Below, in pieces: positions 19,257 through 29,003 of a DNA stretch of 64,000 nucleotides. The DNA comes from Nocardia vermiculata NBRC 100427 (GTDB lineage: Bacteria > Actinomycetota > Actinomycetes > Mycobacteriales > Mycobacteriaceae). The position numbers and the translations under genes were made by a program. The stretch spans positions 248,001 through 312,000 of the forward strand of contig NZ_BDCA01000002.1 of assembly GCF_001613265.1 (NCBI RefSeq). Reading direction: 5' to 3'. The first letter of the stretch is position 1, and each line of letters starts with the position of its first letter. The notes beneath the pieces were generated by a model. It made no database searches. It was not told where the DNA came from and was given only the letters and a program-made list of their open reading frames with translations.

Positions 19257-19286
19257 GAAGTAGACCGATATCCCGAAGTTGACCGA
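19257..19286. repeat. Paired 12-bp direct repeats upstream of the ArpA-like gene
   Basis: GAAGTAGACCGA (19257-19268) and GAAGTTGACCGA (19275-19286) differ at one base and are 18 bp apart start to start, with GATATC between. They sit 32-61 bases upstream of the ArpA-like start codon, where an autoregulatory operator is expected. TetR operators are usually palindromic, so the direct orientation is unexplained. The rest of 19226-19446 shows nothing else I can name. Confidence 0.45.
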
Positions 19287-19446
19287 CATCACAGCTCGAA
19301 CAGCACTTGAAGGTTGGATGAACCGTACCATCCGACCGGCCGTCACCGGCGGAATCGAGCATCAAGACCAGTCTCCTTCATCAATGCTGGGCTCAGCGCC
19401 CAGTTCGGGGCAGGGTTCGTGGTGGAGTTCAACCCGATCCACATGA

Positions 19447-20127
19447 TTACCCCGCACTGTCGTGGCCAACCATGTCGGGCGGTGCGGCGGTCGGCCATTC
19501 GGAGGCCAATTGCGGGTCGGCCTCCAGATGGGTGAGACCGTTCCAGCACAGGTTCACCAGATGTGCGGCCACGACCTCCTTGGACGGCTGCCGCTCGTCG
19601 AGCCACCAGCTGGCCGCGGTGGCAACCATGCCGACCAGCGCCTGTGCGTACAACGTGGCGAGGCTGGTATCGAAGCCCCGGCGGCCGAAATCTCCGGCGA
19701 GAATGTGCGCGACCTGGTTGACCGCCTCGTTCAGCAGGCTGGAGTAGGTGCCGTCGGCGGCCGACGCGGGCTGGTCGCGCATCAGGATGCGGAAGCCGTC
19801 GGTGCGTTCCTCCATATAGGTGAGCAGCGCCAGCGCCACCTGTTCGAGACGAACCCGCGACCGGTTCTGGGTCAACGACGAGGTGATCATGTCCAGCAGG
19901 GTCGACATCTCGCGGTCGACCACGACCGCGTAGAGTCCTTCCTTACCGCCGAAGTGTTCGTAGACAACAGGTTTGGATACCTGCGCCCGCTGTGCGATCT
20001 CCTCGATCGAGGTGGCGTCGTACCCGCGCTCGGCGAACAGGGTCCGGCCGATCTCGATCAACTGCTGCCGCCGCTGCGTGCCCGTCATCCGCGGGCGCGG
20101 CGCCCGATTCACATCGCCCGAAGTCAT
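19447..20127 (-). CDS. TetR-family transcriptional regulator (Rv1019-like)
   Basis: 226 residues from ATG 20127. The TetR helix-turn-helix is RRQQLIEIGRTLFAERGYDATSIEEIAQRAQVSKPVVYEHFGGKEGLYAVVVDRE, followed by an all-helical ligand-binding domain with conserved TDGFRILMRDQPAS. Mycobacteria carry a TetR gene (Rv1019) between glmU and mfd, and this one occupies the same place. It is a member of the group with C-terminal WWLDERQPSKEVVAAHLVNLCWNGL. Ligand and targets are unknown. The upstream gap to tRNA-Gln (20128-20329) holds no clear palindrome that I can support. Confidence 0.85.
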   Translation of the reverse strand: MTSGDVNRAPRPRMTGTQRRQQLIEIGRTLFAERGYDATSIEEIAQRAQVSKPVVYEHFGGKEGLYAVVVDREMSTLLDMITSSLTQNRSRVRLEQVALALLTYMEERTDGFRILMRDQPASAADGTYSSLLNEAVNQVAHILAGDFGRRGFDTSLATLYAQALVGMVATAASWWLDERQPSKEVVAAHLVNLCWNGLTHLEADPQLASEWPTAAPPDMVGHDSAG

Positions 20128-20329
20128 CGCTCCCGCCGCCTCCCTGCGATACCTGTACGTTGGACAGACAACTCTTCCAGACCCCGGCCCATCGATTCCC
20201 GGGACCCCGGAACAGAATTTTCTGAAGCCTTCCCACCGGCAAAATTGGCCGAGACACCGGCCGGCGTGCGAGGATCAGACCGCATGCCGTGGCGCAGCGG
20301 TGGATCTCGGTTATCCTCCGGTGCGACAA

Positions 20330-20400
20330 TCCGCCGTAGTGTAATGGCAGCACCACTGATTTTGGTTCAGTTAGTTCAGGTTCGAGTCCTGGCGGCGGAG
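20330..20400 (+). tRNA. tRNA-Gln, anticodon UUG
   Basis: Acceptor TCCGCCG/CGGCGGA pairs fully; the anticodon stem is ACTGA/TCAGT with loop TTTTGGT, giving anticodon TTG for CAA glutamine codons. The T arm is TCAGG-TTCGAGT-CCTGG with one G-T pair. The discriminator is G, as usual for glutamine, and CCA is not encoded. It lies upstream of glmU, as in other actinobacteria. Confidence 0.93.
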
Positions 20401-20574
20401 CTGGCGACGAGGTCGTGATCCGTGTGTTCCGGTCCGACCGGTGTCCGAGTCGGCGCAGCCGACCGAGGCCCGGTACCGTCGCCGCGGCCGGGCGCGAGTG
20501 CACTAGGGTGTGGGCGGTCGGCCTGCTGCCGGCCACGACAGCCCACCACGATGACAGGCAGCCCAGGGAGATCC

Positions 20575-22065
20575 ATGCCACAGCAGACCGCCGTCGTCGT
20601 TCTCGCCGCCGGCGCCGGAACCCGAATGCGGTCGAAGACACCGAAGGTGCTGCACTCGCTGGCAGGGCGCAGCATGCTCGAACACGCACTGCACGCAGCG
20701 AACGAGATCGACCCGACCGCGTTGATCACCGTCGTCGGCCATGATCGCCAACAGGTCGGTGCCGCAGTGGATTCCGTTGCGACCGAACTGAGTCGCGAGA
20801 TCGTCTCCGCCGTGCAGGAGCAGCAACTGGGCACCGGGCATGCGGTGCAGTGCGCGCTGTCGGCACTGCCCGAGGACTTCTCCGGCGATCTGCTGGTCAC
20901 CTCCGCGGATGTGCCACTGCTGGACGGACACACCCTGTCGGCACTGCTGGACGAACATCGCAGCTACCACCCGCGCTCGGCGGTGACGGTGCTGACCTTC
21001 GTCCCCGACGACCCCAACGGGTACGGCCGCATCGTGCGCGACGACGAGGGCGGGGTCCTCGAGATCGTCGAACATGCCGATGCCACGCCGGAACAGGCGG
21101 TCATCGGCGAAGTCAATTCCGGTGTGTACGTCTTCGACGTCAGCGTGCTGCGACACACGATCAGCCGTCTCACCACCGCGAACGCCCAGCACGAGCTGTA
21201 TCTGACCGATGTGCTGAAACTCGCGCGCGAGGCCGGACATCCGGTCCACGGCGCCCGGCTGGTCGACGCCGCGAAGGTCACCGGCGTCAACGACCGGGTA
21301 CAGATGGCCGCGGCCGCCCGCACCCTCAACCGCTACATCCTGGAACGGCACATGCGCGCCGGGGTCACCATCATCGATCCCGCGACGACGTGGGTGGACG
21401 CCGGTGTGCGGATCGCTCGCGACGCGGTGCTGCGCCCGGGCGTGCAGTTGCTGGGCAACACTGTGATCGGTGAGGACGCCGAGGTGGGACCCGATTCGAC
21501 GCTGACCGATGTGGTCGTCGGCGAGCGGGCCTCGGTGGTACGCACCCATGGTCAGGGCGCCACCATCGGACCGGATGCCACCATCGGGCCGTTTGCCTAC
21601 CTGCGCCCCGGAACCGTCGTCGGCGACACCGGCAAACTGGGCGCCTTCGTGGAGGCCAAGAACGCCACGATCGGCGCGCATTCCAAGGTTCCGCACCTCA
21701 CCTACGTCGGCGATGCGACGATCGGCGAGCACAGCAACATCGGCGCATCGAGCGTGTTCGTGAACTACGACGGGGTGAACAAGCATCACACCGTGATCGG
21801 ATCCCACGTTCGCACCGGCAGCGACACGATGTTCGTCGCACCGGTGACGGTCGGCGACGGCGCGTATTCGGGGGCGGGTACTGTGCTGCGTAGAAACGTT
21901 CCGCCGGGGGCGCTCGCCGTGTCGGGTGGTGCGCAGAAGAATATCGAGGGCTGGGTGCAGCGATACCGTCCGGGGACGGCCGCTGCGCAGGCGGCGGCAG
22001 ACGCGATCGCGGCCGACCACAGGGCGAGTCAGGCAACCGAGCAAAAGGATGGCAACACAGAGTGA
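20575..22065 (+). CDS. glmU: Bifunctional UDP-N-acetylglucosamine pyrophosphorylase / glucosamine-1-phosphate N-acetyltransferase
   Basis: 496 residues from ATG 20575 (AGGGAG upstream). The N-terminal uridylyltransferase domain shows [20 protein letters not shown], the nucleotide-binding loop, then [11 protein letters not shown] and [10 protein letters not shown]. From about residue 255 the left-handed beta-helix repeats appear ([45 protein letters not shown]) and the acetyl-CoA site region [21 protein letters not shown]. The enzyme makes UDP-GlcNAc for peptidoglycan and arabinogalactan linker synthesis. Its stop overlaps the prs start (GTGA), so the two are co-transcribed. Confidence 0.97.
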   Translation: MPQQTAVVVLAAGAGTRMRSKTPKVLHSLAGRSMLEHALHAANEIDPTALITVVGHDRQQVGAAVDSVATELSREIVSAVQEQQLGTGHAVQCALSALPEDFSGDLLVTSADVPLLDGHTLSALLDEHRSYHPRSAVTVLTFVPDDPNGYGRIVRDDEGGVLEIVEHADATPEQAVIGEVNSGVYVFDVSVLRHTISRLTTANAQHELYLTDVLKLAREAGHPVHGARLVDAAKVTGVNDRVQMAAAARTLNRYILERHMRAGVTIIDPATTWVDAGVRIARDAVLRPGVQLLGNTVIGEDAEVGPDSTLTDVVVGERASVVRTHGQGATIGPDATIGPFAYLRPGTVVGDTGKLGAFVEAKNATIGAHSKVPHLTYVGDATIGEHSNIGASSVFVNYDGVNKHHTVIGSHVRTGSDTMFVAPVTVGDGAYSGAGTVLRRNVPPGALAVSGGAQKNIEGWVQRYRPGTAAAQAAADAIAADHRASQATEQKDGNTE

Positions 22066-23042
22066 CCGCGTTCTCCACCGACAACCAGAAGAATCTGATG
22101 CTGTTCTCGGGGCGCGCTCACCCCGAGCTGGCCGAGCAGGTCGCGAAGGAACTCGACGTCCCGATCACACCGCAAACGGCTCGCGAATTCGCCAACGGTG
22201 AGATCTTCGTCCGCTTCGAGGAGTCGGTGCGCGGCTCGGACGCCTTTGTCCTGCAAAGCTTCCCGGCACCGTTGAATCAGTGGCTGATGGAACAGCTGAT
22301 CATGATCGACGCGCTGAAGCGTGGCTCGGCGAAGCGGATCACTGCCGTGCTTCCGTTTTATCCCTATGCCCGCCAGGACAAGAAGCATCGCGGACGCGAG
22401 CCCATCTCCGCCCGCCTGATCGCCGACCTGCTCAAGACCGCGGGTGCCGACCGCATCATCACCGTGGATCTGCACACCGATCAGATCCAGGGCTTCTTCG
22501 ACGGCCCGGTCGACCACATGCACGCGCAGATCCAGCTCTCGGAGTACGTGCGCGCCCACTACAGCACCGAGAACTGCACCATCGTCTCCCCCGACGCCGG
22601 CCGGGTGAAGGTGGCCGAAAAGTGGGCCGACGCCATGGACGGCGCCCCCGTCGCGTTCATCCACAAGACCCGCGACCCGCTGGTGCCCAACCAGGTCAAA
22701 TCGCATCGCCCGGTCGGTGATGTCGCGGGTCGCACCTGCATCCTGATCGACGACATGATCGACACCGGCGGCACCATCGCGGAAGCGGTGCGCGTGCTGC
22801 GCGAAGCGGGAGCCGGTGACGTGGTCATCGCCACCACCCACGGCGTGTTCTCCGCCCCCGCGGCCGAGCGCCTCGCCTCCTGCGGCGCCAAAGAGGTCAT
22901 CGCCACCAACACCCTCCCGATCACCGACGACAAGAAGTTCCCCTCCCTGACCGTGCTCTCCATCGCTCCGCTGCTGGCGCGCACAATCCGTGAGGTATTC
23001 GAGAACGGATCGGTAACCGGCCTGTTCAACGGCAACGCCTAG
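22062..23042 (+). CDS. prs: Ribose-phosphate pyrophosphokinase (PRPP synthetase)
   Basis: 326 residues from GTG 22062, overlapping glmU by 4 bp. ATP-site region [23 protein letters not shown], catalytic lysine and arginine in the flexible loop ([19 protein letters not shown]), and the PRPP-binding loop [14 protein letters not shown] are all present. It transfers pyrophosphate from ATP to ribose 5-phosphate, feeding purine, pyrimidine, histidine, tryptophan and decaprenyl-phosphoarabinose synthesis. Length and motif spacing are standard for class I enzymes. Confidence 0.97.
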   Translation: MTAFSTDNQKNLMLFSGRAHPELAEQVAKELDVPITPQTAREFANGEIFVRFEESVRGSDAFVLQSFPAPLNQWLMEQLIMIDALKRGSAKRITAVLPFYPYARQDKKHRGREPISARLIADLLKTAGADRIITVDLHTDQIQGFFDGPVDHMHAQIQLSEYVRAHYSTENCTIVSPDAGRVKVAEKWADAMDGAPVAFIHKTRDPLVPNQVKSHRPVGDVAGRTCILIDDMIDTGGTIAEAVRVLREAGAGDVVIATTHGVFSAPAAERLASCGAKEVIATNTLPITDDKKFPSLTVLSIAPLLARTIREVFENGSVTGLFNGNA

Positions 23043-23330
23043 CTCCCCCGCCTCTCCGCGATTTCAGCGTGTCGTCGGGTGGGTGGTCGGGCTGGTTGTC
23101 GGGCCCACCCTGCGTACGGGGTGCGTTTCGGGCGTGCCCGGTGAGTTACCCATGTGCTTGCGAGATCAGTCGTCCCGTTGGTTCGCTTCGGTCGTTTGTC
23201 GGCTCGATTCGGTTGGCGTCGGGGCGGCTGGTTTCGTTTGTTTGTCACGCTTGTGGGGGATCAGCGGTAGCGTTGGGGTGAGTGCATTGGGTGCTCGTTA
23301 TGTGCTCGGCCTGCGAGGAAGGTGGGTCGG
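23043..23330. other. Intergenic stretch with GT-rich plus strand, no gene recognised
   Basis: Between prs and the small acidic protein gene lie 288 bases with many GGT, GTT and TCG triplets on the plus strand and little codon-position structure. I find no convincing start with a ribosome-binding site, no tRNA and no stable terminator. A promoter for the downstream genes is expected here but not visible. Confidence 0.5.
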
Positions 23331-23648
23331 ATGGCCGACGAACGCGATGGATACCGGGTAACCGACGAGGTGTTCGAGATGGGCGATGAAGAGCGCGAGG
23401 ATCTCGATTACGACCTGGGTGAAGACGACCAGGCCGACGAGGTTCGCGAGTACCAGCGCTACATCTACGATCCGCCGGCGAACCTGGAAATCACATATCA
23501 CGAGAACGACGACAACGGGCGGCTCGGCATCGGCAGCGAACTCGATCAGGAGTGGACCCGGCGACGGCATCGCCAGGAGCTGCGGGACGAGGACTACCGG
23601 GCGGCCGAACTGGCCGCTATCGAAGTTGTCGACGGGCCCGGCGACTGA
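23331..23648 (+). CDS. Small acidic protein of unknown function
   Basis: 105 residues from ATG 23331 (AGGAAGG eight bases upstream). Strongly acidic: about a third of the first 60 residues are Asp or Glu (VFEMGDEEREDLDYDLGEDDQADEV). It then has NLEITYHENDDNGRLGIGSELDQEWTRRRHRQELRDEDYRAAELAAIEVV, which is mixed charge and predicted helical at the end. There are no cysteines and no membrane segment. The shape recalls actinobacterial acidic DUF proteins, but I do not recognise a family with confidence. It lies between prs and DUF2461 and could be co-transcribed with the latter. Confidence 0.65.
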   Translation: MADERDGYRVTDEVFEMGDEEREDLDYDLGEDDQADEVREYQRYIYDPPANLEITYHENDDNGRLGIGSELDQEWTRRRHRQELRDEDYRAAELAAIEVVDGPGD

Positions 23649-23721
23649 GGCCGGAGCCAGAAAGACGGGCCGGGAGAGGTCCGTGGGTGGCGGTGTCCGT
23701 GGTGCCGGTTAAGTTGGCGGG

Positions 23722-24357
23722 ATGAGCGGATTCGACGGGTTCCCGTTCGCCGGGCTCGATTTCTACGAGGATATGGAAGCCGACAACTCGAAGGCTTTCT
23801 GGACCGCGCACAAGCACGTCTACGAGACGTCGGTGCGGGCGCCGATGACGGCGCTGACCGCGGAACTGGAAGAGGAGTTCGGTACCGCGAAAATCTTCCG
23901 GCCCTATCGCGACGTGCGGTTCTCCAAGAACAAGACACCCTACAAAAGCCATCAGGGGGCATTCGTCTCCGTCGCCTCGGGCGCCGGGTGGTACGTGCAG
24001 ATCGGCGCACCCGGGCTGTTCGTCGCGGGCGGGGTGTACTCGATGACACCCGAGCAACTGGCACGGCTGCGCACCACCATCGACACCGAGGTGCGCGGCA
24101 ACGAGCTACAGGCGCTGCTCGACGAACTGACGGCCGCGGGCTACGAGCTCGGCGGAGACAAACTGAAAACCAAACCCAAGGGTTATTCGGCCGACCACCC
24201 GCGCATCGAACTGCTCCGGCACAAGTCCCTCGTGGTGCGCCGCGACTTCGGCGCACCGGACTGGCTGGAAACACCGCGGGCGGCAACCGAAATCCGCGAT
24301 ACCTGGCGGGATATGCGGCCACTGGTGGACTGGCTGGGCGCGGTGGTCGGCCACTGA
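23722..24357 (+). CDS. DUF2461 family protein
   Basis: 211 residues from ATG 23722. The block FYEDMEADNSKAFWTAHKHVYE, the arginine-rich KIFRPYRDVRFSKNKTPYKSHQGAF and the later GYSADHPRIELLRHKSL are the recognised signature of DUF2461 (TIGR02453). These are cytosolic proteins found across bacteria and some fungi with no assigned activity. The conserved RPYRDVRFSKNKxPYK stretch suggests binding to a phosphate or nucleic acid backbone, but that is a guess. It converges on egtD with a 16-base gap. Confidence 0.88.
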   Translation: MSGFDGFPFAGLDFYEDMEADNSKAFWTAHKHVYETSVRAPMTALTAELEEEFGTAKIFRPYRDVRFSKNKTPYKSHQGAFVSVASGAGWYVQIGAPGLFVAGGVYSMTPEQLARLRTTIDTEVRGNELQALLDELTAAGYELGGDKLKTKPKGYSADHPRIELLRHKSLVVRRDFGAPDWLETPRAATEIRDTWRDMRPLVDWLGAVVGH

Positions 24358-24373
24358 CACGCGGCAACCGATG

Positions 24374-25345
24374 TCAGCGTCGTCCGGCGAGGACCAGTGC
24401 GAAGCGATCGTCGGAGTCGGTCCACACCTGCTCGGTGTCGAACCCGGCAGCCGCCAACTCCGCGGTGAGCCCGTCGACCCGGAACTTCGCCGAAATCTCG
24501 GTGCGCATCTGCTCCCCCTCGGCGAAATCGACGGTCAGGTCCAAATCGGCGACCGTGACAGTCATCGCACGGGTCGCACGCAACCGCATCTCGATCCACT
24601 CGTTGTCCGCATCCCAGTGCGCGATATGGTCGAAACTGTCCGGATCGAAATCGGCGGGCAGCCGAGAGTTCAATACGTGCAGCACATTCCGGTTGAATTC
24701 GGCGGTGACACCCGCGGCATCGTCGTAGGCCGGGACCAGAATCGCCGGATCGGTCACCAGTCCCGCGCCCAGCAGCAACTGCTCCCCCGGTTCGAGAACC
24801 TGCTGGATGCCGCCGAGGAATTCCGCACGTTCGGCGGCGACCATATTGCCGATGGTGCCGCCCAGGAAAGCGATCATCCGGCGGCCACCCCGAGGCAGGT
24901 TGTGCAGTGTGTCGGTGAAATCGCTGACCACACCGTGCACCGCGAGACTCGGGAATTCCGCACCGACCTGCTGCGCCGCGCCGCGCAGCGCGGACACCGA
25001 AACATCCTGCGGTACATAGGTCTTCAACGGGCCTTCCGACAGCAGCGCGGACAGCAGCAATCGTGTCTTGGCGGCCGAACCAGACCCCAGTTCGACCAGC
25101 ACCTCGGCCTGGGCGGTCCGCGCGATCTCGCCGACGACGCGCTCCAGCAGAGCACGTTCGGTCCGCGTCGGGTAATACTCCGGCAGCGCGGTGATGGCCT
25201 CGAACAACTCACTACCGCGCGCATCGTAGAACCACTTGGGCGGCAGGCTTTTCGGGGTGGAGGTGAGCCCGGTGCGAGCATCCGAACGCAGCGCCGCATC
25301 GAGGTCGCTGTCGGTGAGATGGATGTCGAGCGTCGGTTCGATCAT
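24374..25345 (-). CDS. egtD: L-histidine N-alpha-trimethyltransferase EgtD
   Basis: 323 residues from ATG 25345, overlapping the egtC stop by 4 bp (ATGA). The SAM motif VELGSGSAAKTRLLL, the N-terminal LPPKWFYDARGSELFEAITALPEYYPTRTE and the histidine-site region GTIGNMVAAERAEFL with FNRNVLHVLN are characteristic of EgtD. It adds three methyl groups to histidine to give hercynine, the first step in ergothioneine synthesis. A C-terminal IEMRLRATRAMTV block closes the substrate pocket. It is the last gene of egtABCD. No features suggest loss of function. Confidence 0.96.
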   Translation of the reverse strand: MIEPTLDIHLTDSDLDAALRSDARTGLTSTPKSLPPKWFYDARGSELFEAITALPEYYPTRTERALLERVVGEIARTAQAEVLVELGSGSAAKTRLLLSALLSEGPLKTYVPQDVSVSALRGAAQQVGAEFPSLAVHGVVSDFTDTLHNLPRGGRRMIAFLGGTIGNMVAAERAEFLGGIQQVLEPGEQLLLGAGLVTDPAILVPAYDDAAGVTAEFNRNVLHVLNSRLPADFDPDSFDHIAHWDADNEWIEMRLRATRAMTVTVADLDLTVDFAEGEQMRTEISAKFRVDGLTAELAAAGFDTEQVWTDSDDRFALVLAGRR

Positions 25346-26154
25346 GTCAGGGCCCTTTCGCAACTATCCGCGAAGTCGTGGTCATCGAGTGATTCGATAT
25401 GTAAACGCCGAGGTGACACGGACACCAGTTGTCGATCCGGAATCGGCTGCCAGCGTGGATGGTCGTCGTACGGTTCCGATGCCACGACCACGGAGTCGTC
25501 GACGGCGAGCACCGACAGCGAGTGATACACACTGGTCGCCCAGAGATTCTCACCATCGCCGAGCAGCAGGTTCAACCGCGCATCCGGCGCCTGGTCGAGC
25601 ACGCGTCGCACCACCCGTGCCAACGTCCGACGGTGCCGGACTCCTGTGCTCCTCACCTTCCCGCCCGGCCCGCTCTCCTCGGCGGACAACGCGGCATGCA
25701 GAATCACCCACAGCGCCGCCGAATCTGTCGCCGATTCGGCCTCGGTCAGGTCCGCCCCGAATTCCTGCGCCACCGCGGGCAGGACCCGGCGCCAGTCCGG
25801 AATCACCCCGTTGTGGCTGAACGCCCACCGCCCATCGACGAACGGCGCGCAGGCACTCCGTTCCACCGGCATACCGACAGTGGCCGATCGGACCGCGGCG
25901 AGCACCGAGGTGGAGCGCAGCTGCGGCAGCACCTCGTCCACCGCCGGATCGGTCCAGATCGGTGCCGGGTTGCGGTAGCGGGTGGCCCCCTCCTGCGGCG
26001 TCCACCAGGCGACGCCGAATCCGTCGGCGTTGATCGTCCCGCCACGGCGCATATCGCGCGGCGCCCAGGACTGGGTGCGGAGCGAATGCTCGCCGCGGGT
26101 GAGCACGTCACCGACCGCGACCGGTGGGCCCAGATAGCCGAGATGGCGGCACAT
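25342..26154 (-). CDS. egtC: Gamma-glutamyl-hercynylcysteine sulfoxide amidohydrolase EgtC
   Basis: 270 residues starting at Met-Cys (MCRHLGYLG), with the N-terminal nucleophile cysteine 2 exposed after Met removal as in class II glutamine amidotransferases. NADGFGVAWW, FSHNGVIPDW and DSAALW are conserved Ntn-hydrolase motifs. It removes the gamma-glutamyl group from the EgtB product. It overlaps egtB upstream (ATGA at 26154) and egtD downstream (ATGA at 25345), so the three are translationally coupled. Length fits the family. Confidence 0.94.
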   Translation of the reverse strand: MCRHLGYLGPPVAVGDVLTRGEHSLRTQSWAPRDMRRGGTINADGFGVAWWTPQEGATRYRNPAPIWTDPAVDEVLPQLRSTSVLAAVRSATVGMPVERSACAPFVDGRWAFSHNGVIPDWRRVLPAVAQEFGADLTEAESATDSAALWVILHAALSAEESGPGGKVRSTGVRHRRTLARVVRRVLDQAPDARLNLLLGDGENLWATSVYHSLSVLAVDDSVVVASEPYDDHPRWQPIPDRQLVSVSPRRLHIESLDDHDFADSCERALT

Positions 26155-27491
26155 CAGCGCTCGTCCGGCCGCAGGTCGCGGGCGAGGCGGAACCCGGAGA
26201 AGATCTGGCGGCGGATCGGGTGGTCCCAATTGCGGAAGGTGCTGCGGCAAGCCACCGGATCGGTGCCGAACGACCCGCCACGCAGCACCCGGTAGTCGCC
26301 GCCGTGGAACACCTCCGAGTACTCGCGGTACGGGAAGGCCTCGAACCCCGGATACGGTTCGAATCCGGAGGCGGTCCACTCCCACACGTCGCCGATCAAC
26401 TGATGCACCCCGGCGGGTGAGGCACCGGTCGGGTAGGCCCCGACGTCGGCGGGTTCCAGATGCACTTGACCGAGGTTGGCGGTGTTCTCGTCGGGTTCGG
26501 TATCCCCCCACGGGTAACGGTGGCAGCGCCCGGTGTACGGGTCGTAGCGTGCCGCCTTCTCCCATTCGGCTTCGGTGGGCAACCGCTTTCCGGCCCAGGT
26601 GGCGTAGGCCTCGGCCTCGAACCAGCACACGTGTACCACCGGCTGCTGCGGCCGCACCGGGCTCAGAATGCCGAAGACCGTGCGCCACCAGGTGTCGTCA
26701 CTGTCGCGCTGCCAGAATTGCGGTGCCGTGAGCCCGGCGTCGAGGCGGTGTTTCCAGCCGCGCCGGGACCACAGCTCGGGGCGCTCGTATCCACCGTCGT
26801 CGATGAATGCCTGATACTGCGCATTCGTCACCGGAGCCGCGTCGATGGCGTATCCGGGCAGCTCGACGCGGTGTTCGGGACGTTCGTTGTCCAACGCCCA
26901 CGGATCGGTGCTGGTGCCCATGGTGAACGCCCCGGCCGCGATGATCACCTCCTCGCCCACCGGCACACGGGCCGCGGGCGGGGCGGTGGCCGACAGCGCC
27001 GGGGTGCCGGGGCGCAGCTGATGGGTGGCCAGCATCGTCTCGCAGTGCTGCTGTTCGTGCTGGGCGATCATGCCGAAGGCGAAACCGTTGTGCACCAGCC
27101 GATGCCCGGCCAGCGGGCTGGCCTCGAGCACATCCCAGACCTTGTCGCGCACGGTGTGCACATAGCCGCGGGCCTGTGTCGGGTCGAGCAGCGGCAGTGC
27201 CGGCCGGTCGGCACGGGCATGCCGGAAGGCGTCGTAGAGGTGATCGATATCGGCCCGGACCGGCTCCCGGCCGCCGACGTCGCGGACCAGCCAGAGCTCC
27301 TCCTGATTGCCGATATGGGCCAGATCCCACACCAGCGGGCTCATCAGCGGGGAGTGCTGTGCGACCAGGTCGGCCTCGTCGACCGCCTCGGTCAGGGCGG
27401 TCGTGCGCTCACGCGCCCTGGTCAGGACGGCTTCGATCGCACCGCGCAAACGCTGCGTTGCGGCGTGGTCTGTTCCGGCGTGAACGGTCAT
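26154..27491 (-). CDS. egtB: Hercynine oxygenase EgtB
   Basis: 445 residues from ATG 27491. The N-terminal DinB-like helical domain carries the iron ligands His59 (WDLAHIGNQEEL) and His145/His149 in QHEQQHCET. The C-terminal formylglycine-generating-enzyme-like (FGE-sulfatase) domain shows FTMGTSTDPWALDNERPEH, RLPTEAEWEKAAR and GDVWEWTASGF. The enzyme uses Fe(II) and oxygen to join gamma-glutamylcysteine (mycobacterial type) to hercynine as a sulfoxide. EgtA upstream indicates gamma-glutamylcysteine as the sulfur donor. A 71-base gap separates it from egtA. Confidence 0.96.
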   Translation of the reverse strand: MTVHAGTDHAATQRLRGAIEAVLTRARERTTALTEAVDEADLVAQHSPLMSPLVWDLAHIGNQEELWLVRDVGGREPVRADIDHLYDAFRHARADRPALPLLDPTQARGYVHTVRDKVWDVLEASPLAGHRLVHNGFAFGMIAQHEQQHCETMLATHQLRPGTPALSATAPPAARVPVGEEVIIAAGAFTMGTSTDPWALDNERPEHRVELPGYAIDAAPVTNAQYQAFIDDGGYERPELWSRRGWKHRLDAGLTAPQFWQRDSDDTWWRTVFGILSPVRPQQPVVHVCWFEAEAYATWAGKRLPTEAEWEKAARYDPYTGRCHRYPWGDTEPDENTANLGQVHLEPADVGAYPTGASPAGVHQLIGDVWEWTASGFEPYPGFEAFPYREYSEVFHGGDYRVLRGGSFGTDPVACRSTFRNWDHPIRRQIFSGFRLARDLRPDER

Positions 27492-27562
27492 CGGTGTTCT
27501 CCCAGGGGTCGTGCCCGGCGGCCTCGTCGCACCGAGCGCGGTGTGCGTGGGTCGTCATGTCG

Positions 27563-28849
27563 TCACTGTGTATCCGGTTCGAGTGTGGGACGCGTGCTCA
27601 CTCCGTCGGGTGTGCGTGCGTCGCGGCAGCGGCGGACCGCGTCCGCAATCTGCCCGGCTGCGATGCCGGTGCGCGCGTTGTCCGCTGCCAGGGTCAGCAG
27701 GTCGACTGCCACCGAGCGGATCTGCGCCTCGGCCAGCCCGCAGCGCGAGGCGCGCGACCATTCACCGGCGACCGGCTCGGCTACCGCGGCCGCCTCGGTC
27801 ACCACCTCCGGCGCCGACATCAGCGCGTCGAGCACGTGAATCGGCACCGTCCACCGGTCCCCCGGCTGCGCGTCCAGATAGCGGACCTCGAGATGGCCGG
27901 CGGCGCGCACCGGCGGAAACAGCGTGGTGAGGTGATAGTCGAGATCGGCCACCTCCGGAGCCCGCCCGATCTCGTCGTCGAGCGCACCGCACAGCCAGTC
28001 GGCGAAACTCGCGCCGGGCGGCGCCGACCAGTCGGCCTCGTTCTCACCGCCGCGCACGCACAGCAGCGGCACGTCCAGCGCCCACCGGGCGTACTCGGCG
28101 ACCGGATCGCCCCAGGTACGGACGGGTGGGCGGGTGCGGGTGTGGTCCAGGCGCAGCCAGGTGCGCATGCGTTGGGAGGCCCAGGTTCCGGTCGGAGCGC
28201 CGTGCAGGTCCGGGGAGCAGGCGAAGGCAGCCACCAGCGCCGGTCCGATGGCGTACAGGGTGTTCCACCGGGCCGTGATTTCGGGGCGGTCACCGCCGGC
28301 ATCCACACTGACCTGGGTGGCGGCGGTATTGCACATCATCAGCTTGCCGTAGGGCCCGATGCCGGCGAACGAACGTTCCATGGCGTGATAACGCGGGAGA
28401 CGCAGCAGCCGGCGGGCCCGTCGATCGGCGTCCGCGGCGGCGGATACGGTTCGGATGGAACGTGTTTCGAGCAGCCCGGCCAGGAAGCGGGAATCCGCGA
28501 GCAGCCCTGCGCACAACTGCGCGGCATCGTCGAAGGGGGCGCTGGACAATTCGATCTGCCCGCCGGGCTCCAGCGTGATCCGGCTGCCACCCGGCAGGGG
28601 CTTGGCGGGAGAGCCGGGGGCGATGGTTCGCGGTGCGTAGGGTCCGAGCGCCTCCGCGAGCACCGCGGGCCGGGGACGCGTGTCCGGCGCCGACGACTCA
28701 CCGCAGACGGTGAGCCACTCCAGTTCGGCACCGATCAAGGAGGGCGGACCTTGTTTGAAACACACACCTCCCACATATGCCTCCGCAGCGGCACGCGAGG
28801 ACAGGCCGACACCCGGTTCGGCCGGTGATCTATCCACCGTTACCGCCAT
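27563..28849 (-). CDS. egtA: Glutamate-cysteine ligase EgtA
   Basis: About 428 residues from ATG 28849 (GGAGG upstream). The glutamate-cysteine ligase type 2 core shows GAELEWLTV, the nucleotide/metal motif LEPGGQIELSSAP, RYHAMERSFAGIGPYGKLMMCNTAATQVSVD and WASQRMRTWLRLD. It makes gamma-glutamylcysteine for EgtB. Actinobacteria lack glutathione, so the ergothioneine pathway is its expected use. The gene heads the leftward operon and diverges from the EgtE candidate across a 154-base shared promoter gap (28850-29003), in which I see no clear operator. Confidence 0.93.
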   Translation of the reverse strand: MAVTVDRSPAEPGVGLSSRAAAEAYVGGVCFKQGPPSLIGAELEWLTVCGESSAPDTRPRPAVLAEALGPYAPRTIAPGSPAKPLPGGSRITLEPGGQIELSSAPFDDAAQLCAGLLADSRFLAGLLETRSIRTVSAAADADRRARRLLRLPRYHAMERSFAGIGPYGKLMMCNTAATQVSVDAGGDRPEITARWNTLYAIGPALVAAFACSPDLHGAPTGTWASQRMRTWLRLDHTRTRPPVRTWGDPVAEYARWALDVPLLCVRGGENEADWSAPPGASFADWLCGALDDEIGRAPEVADLDYHLTTLFPPVRAAGHLEVRYLDAQPGDRWTVPIHVLDALMSAPEVVTEAAAVAEPVAGEWSRASRCGLAEAQIRSVAVDLLTLAADNARTGIAAGQIADAVRRCRDARTPDGVSTRPTLEPDTQ

Positions 28850-29003
28850 GCCTACCTCCGCTCGTCCCGCGGGACACCCACCGCGTCCGGCCGACCCACC
28901 TGCCGGCCCTTGCGTGTAGTCGTGCGGCGGAGGACCGATCCCGGATCTTCCGCCGACTCGAACCAGAGTAACCGCGCCTACCGACACGTAACCGGTCGAA
29001 AAG

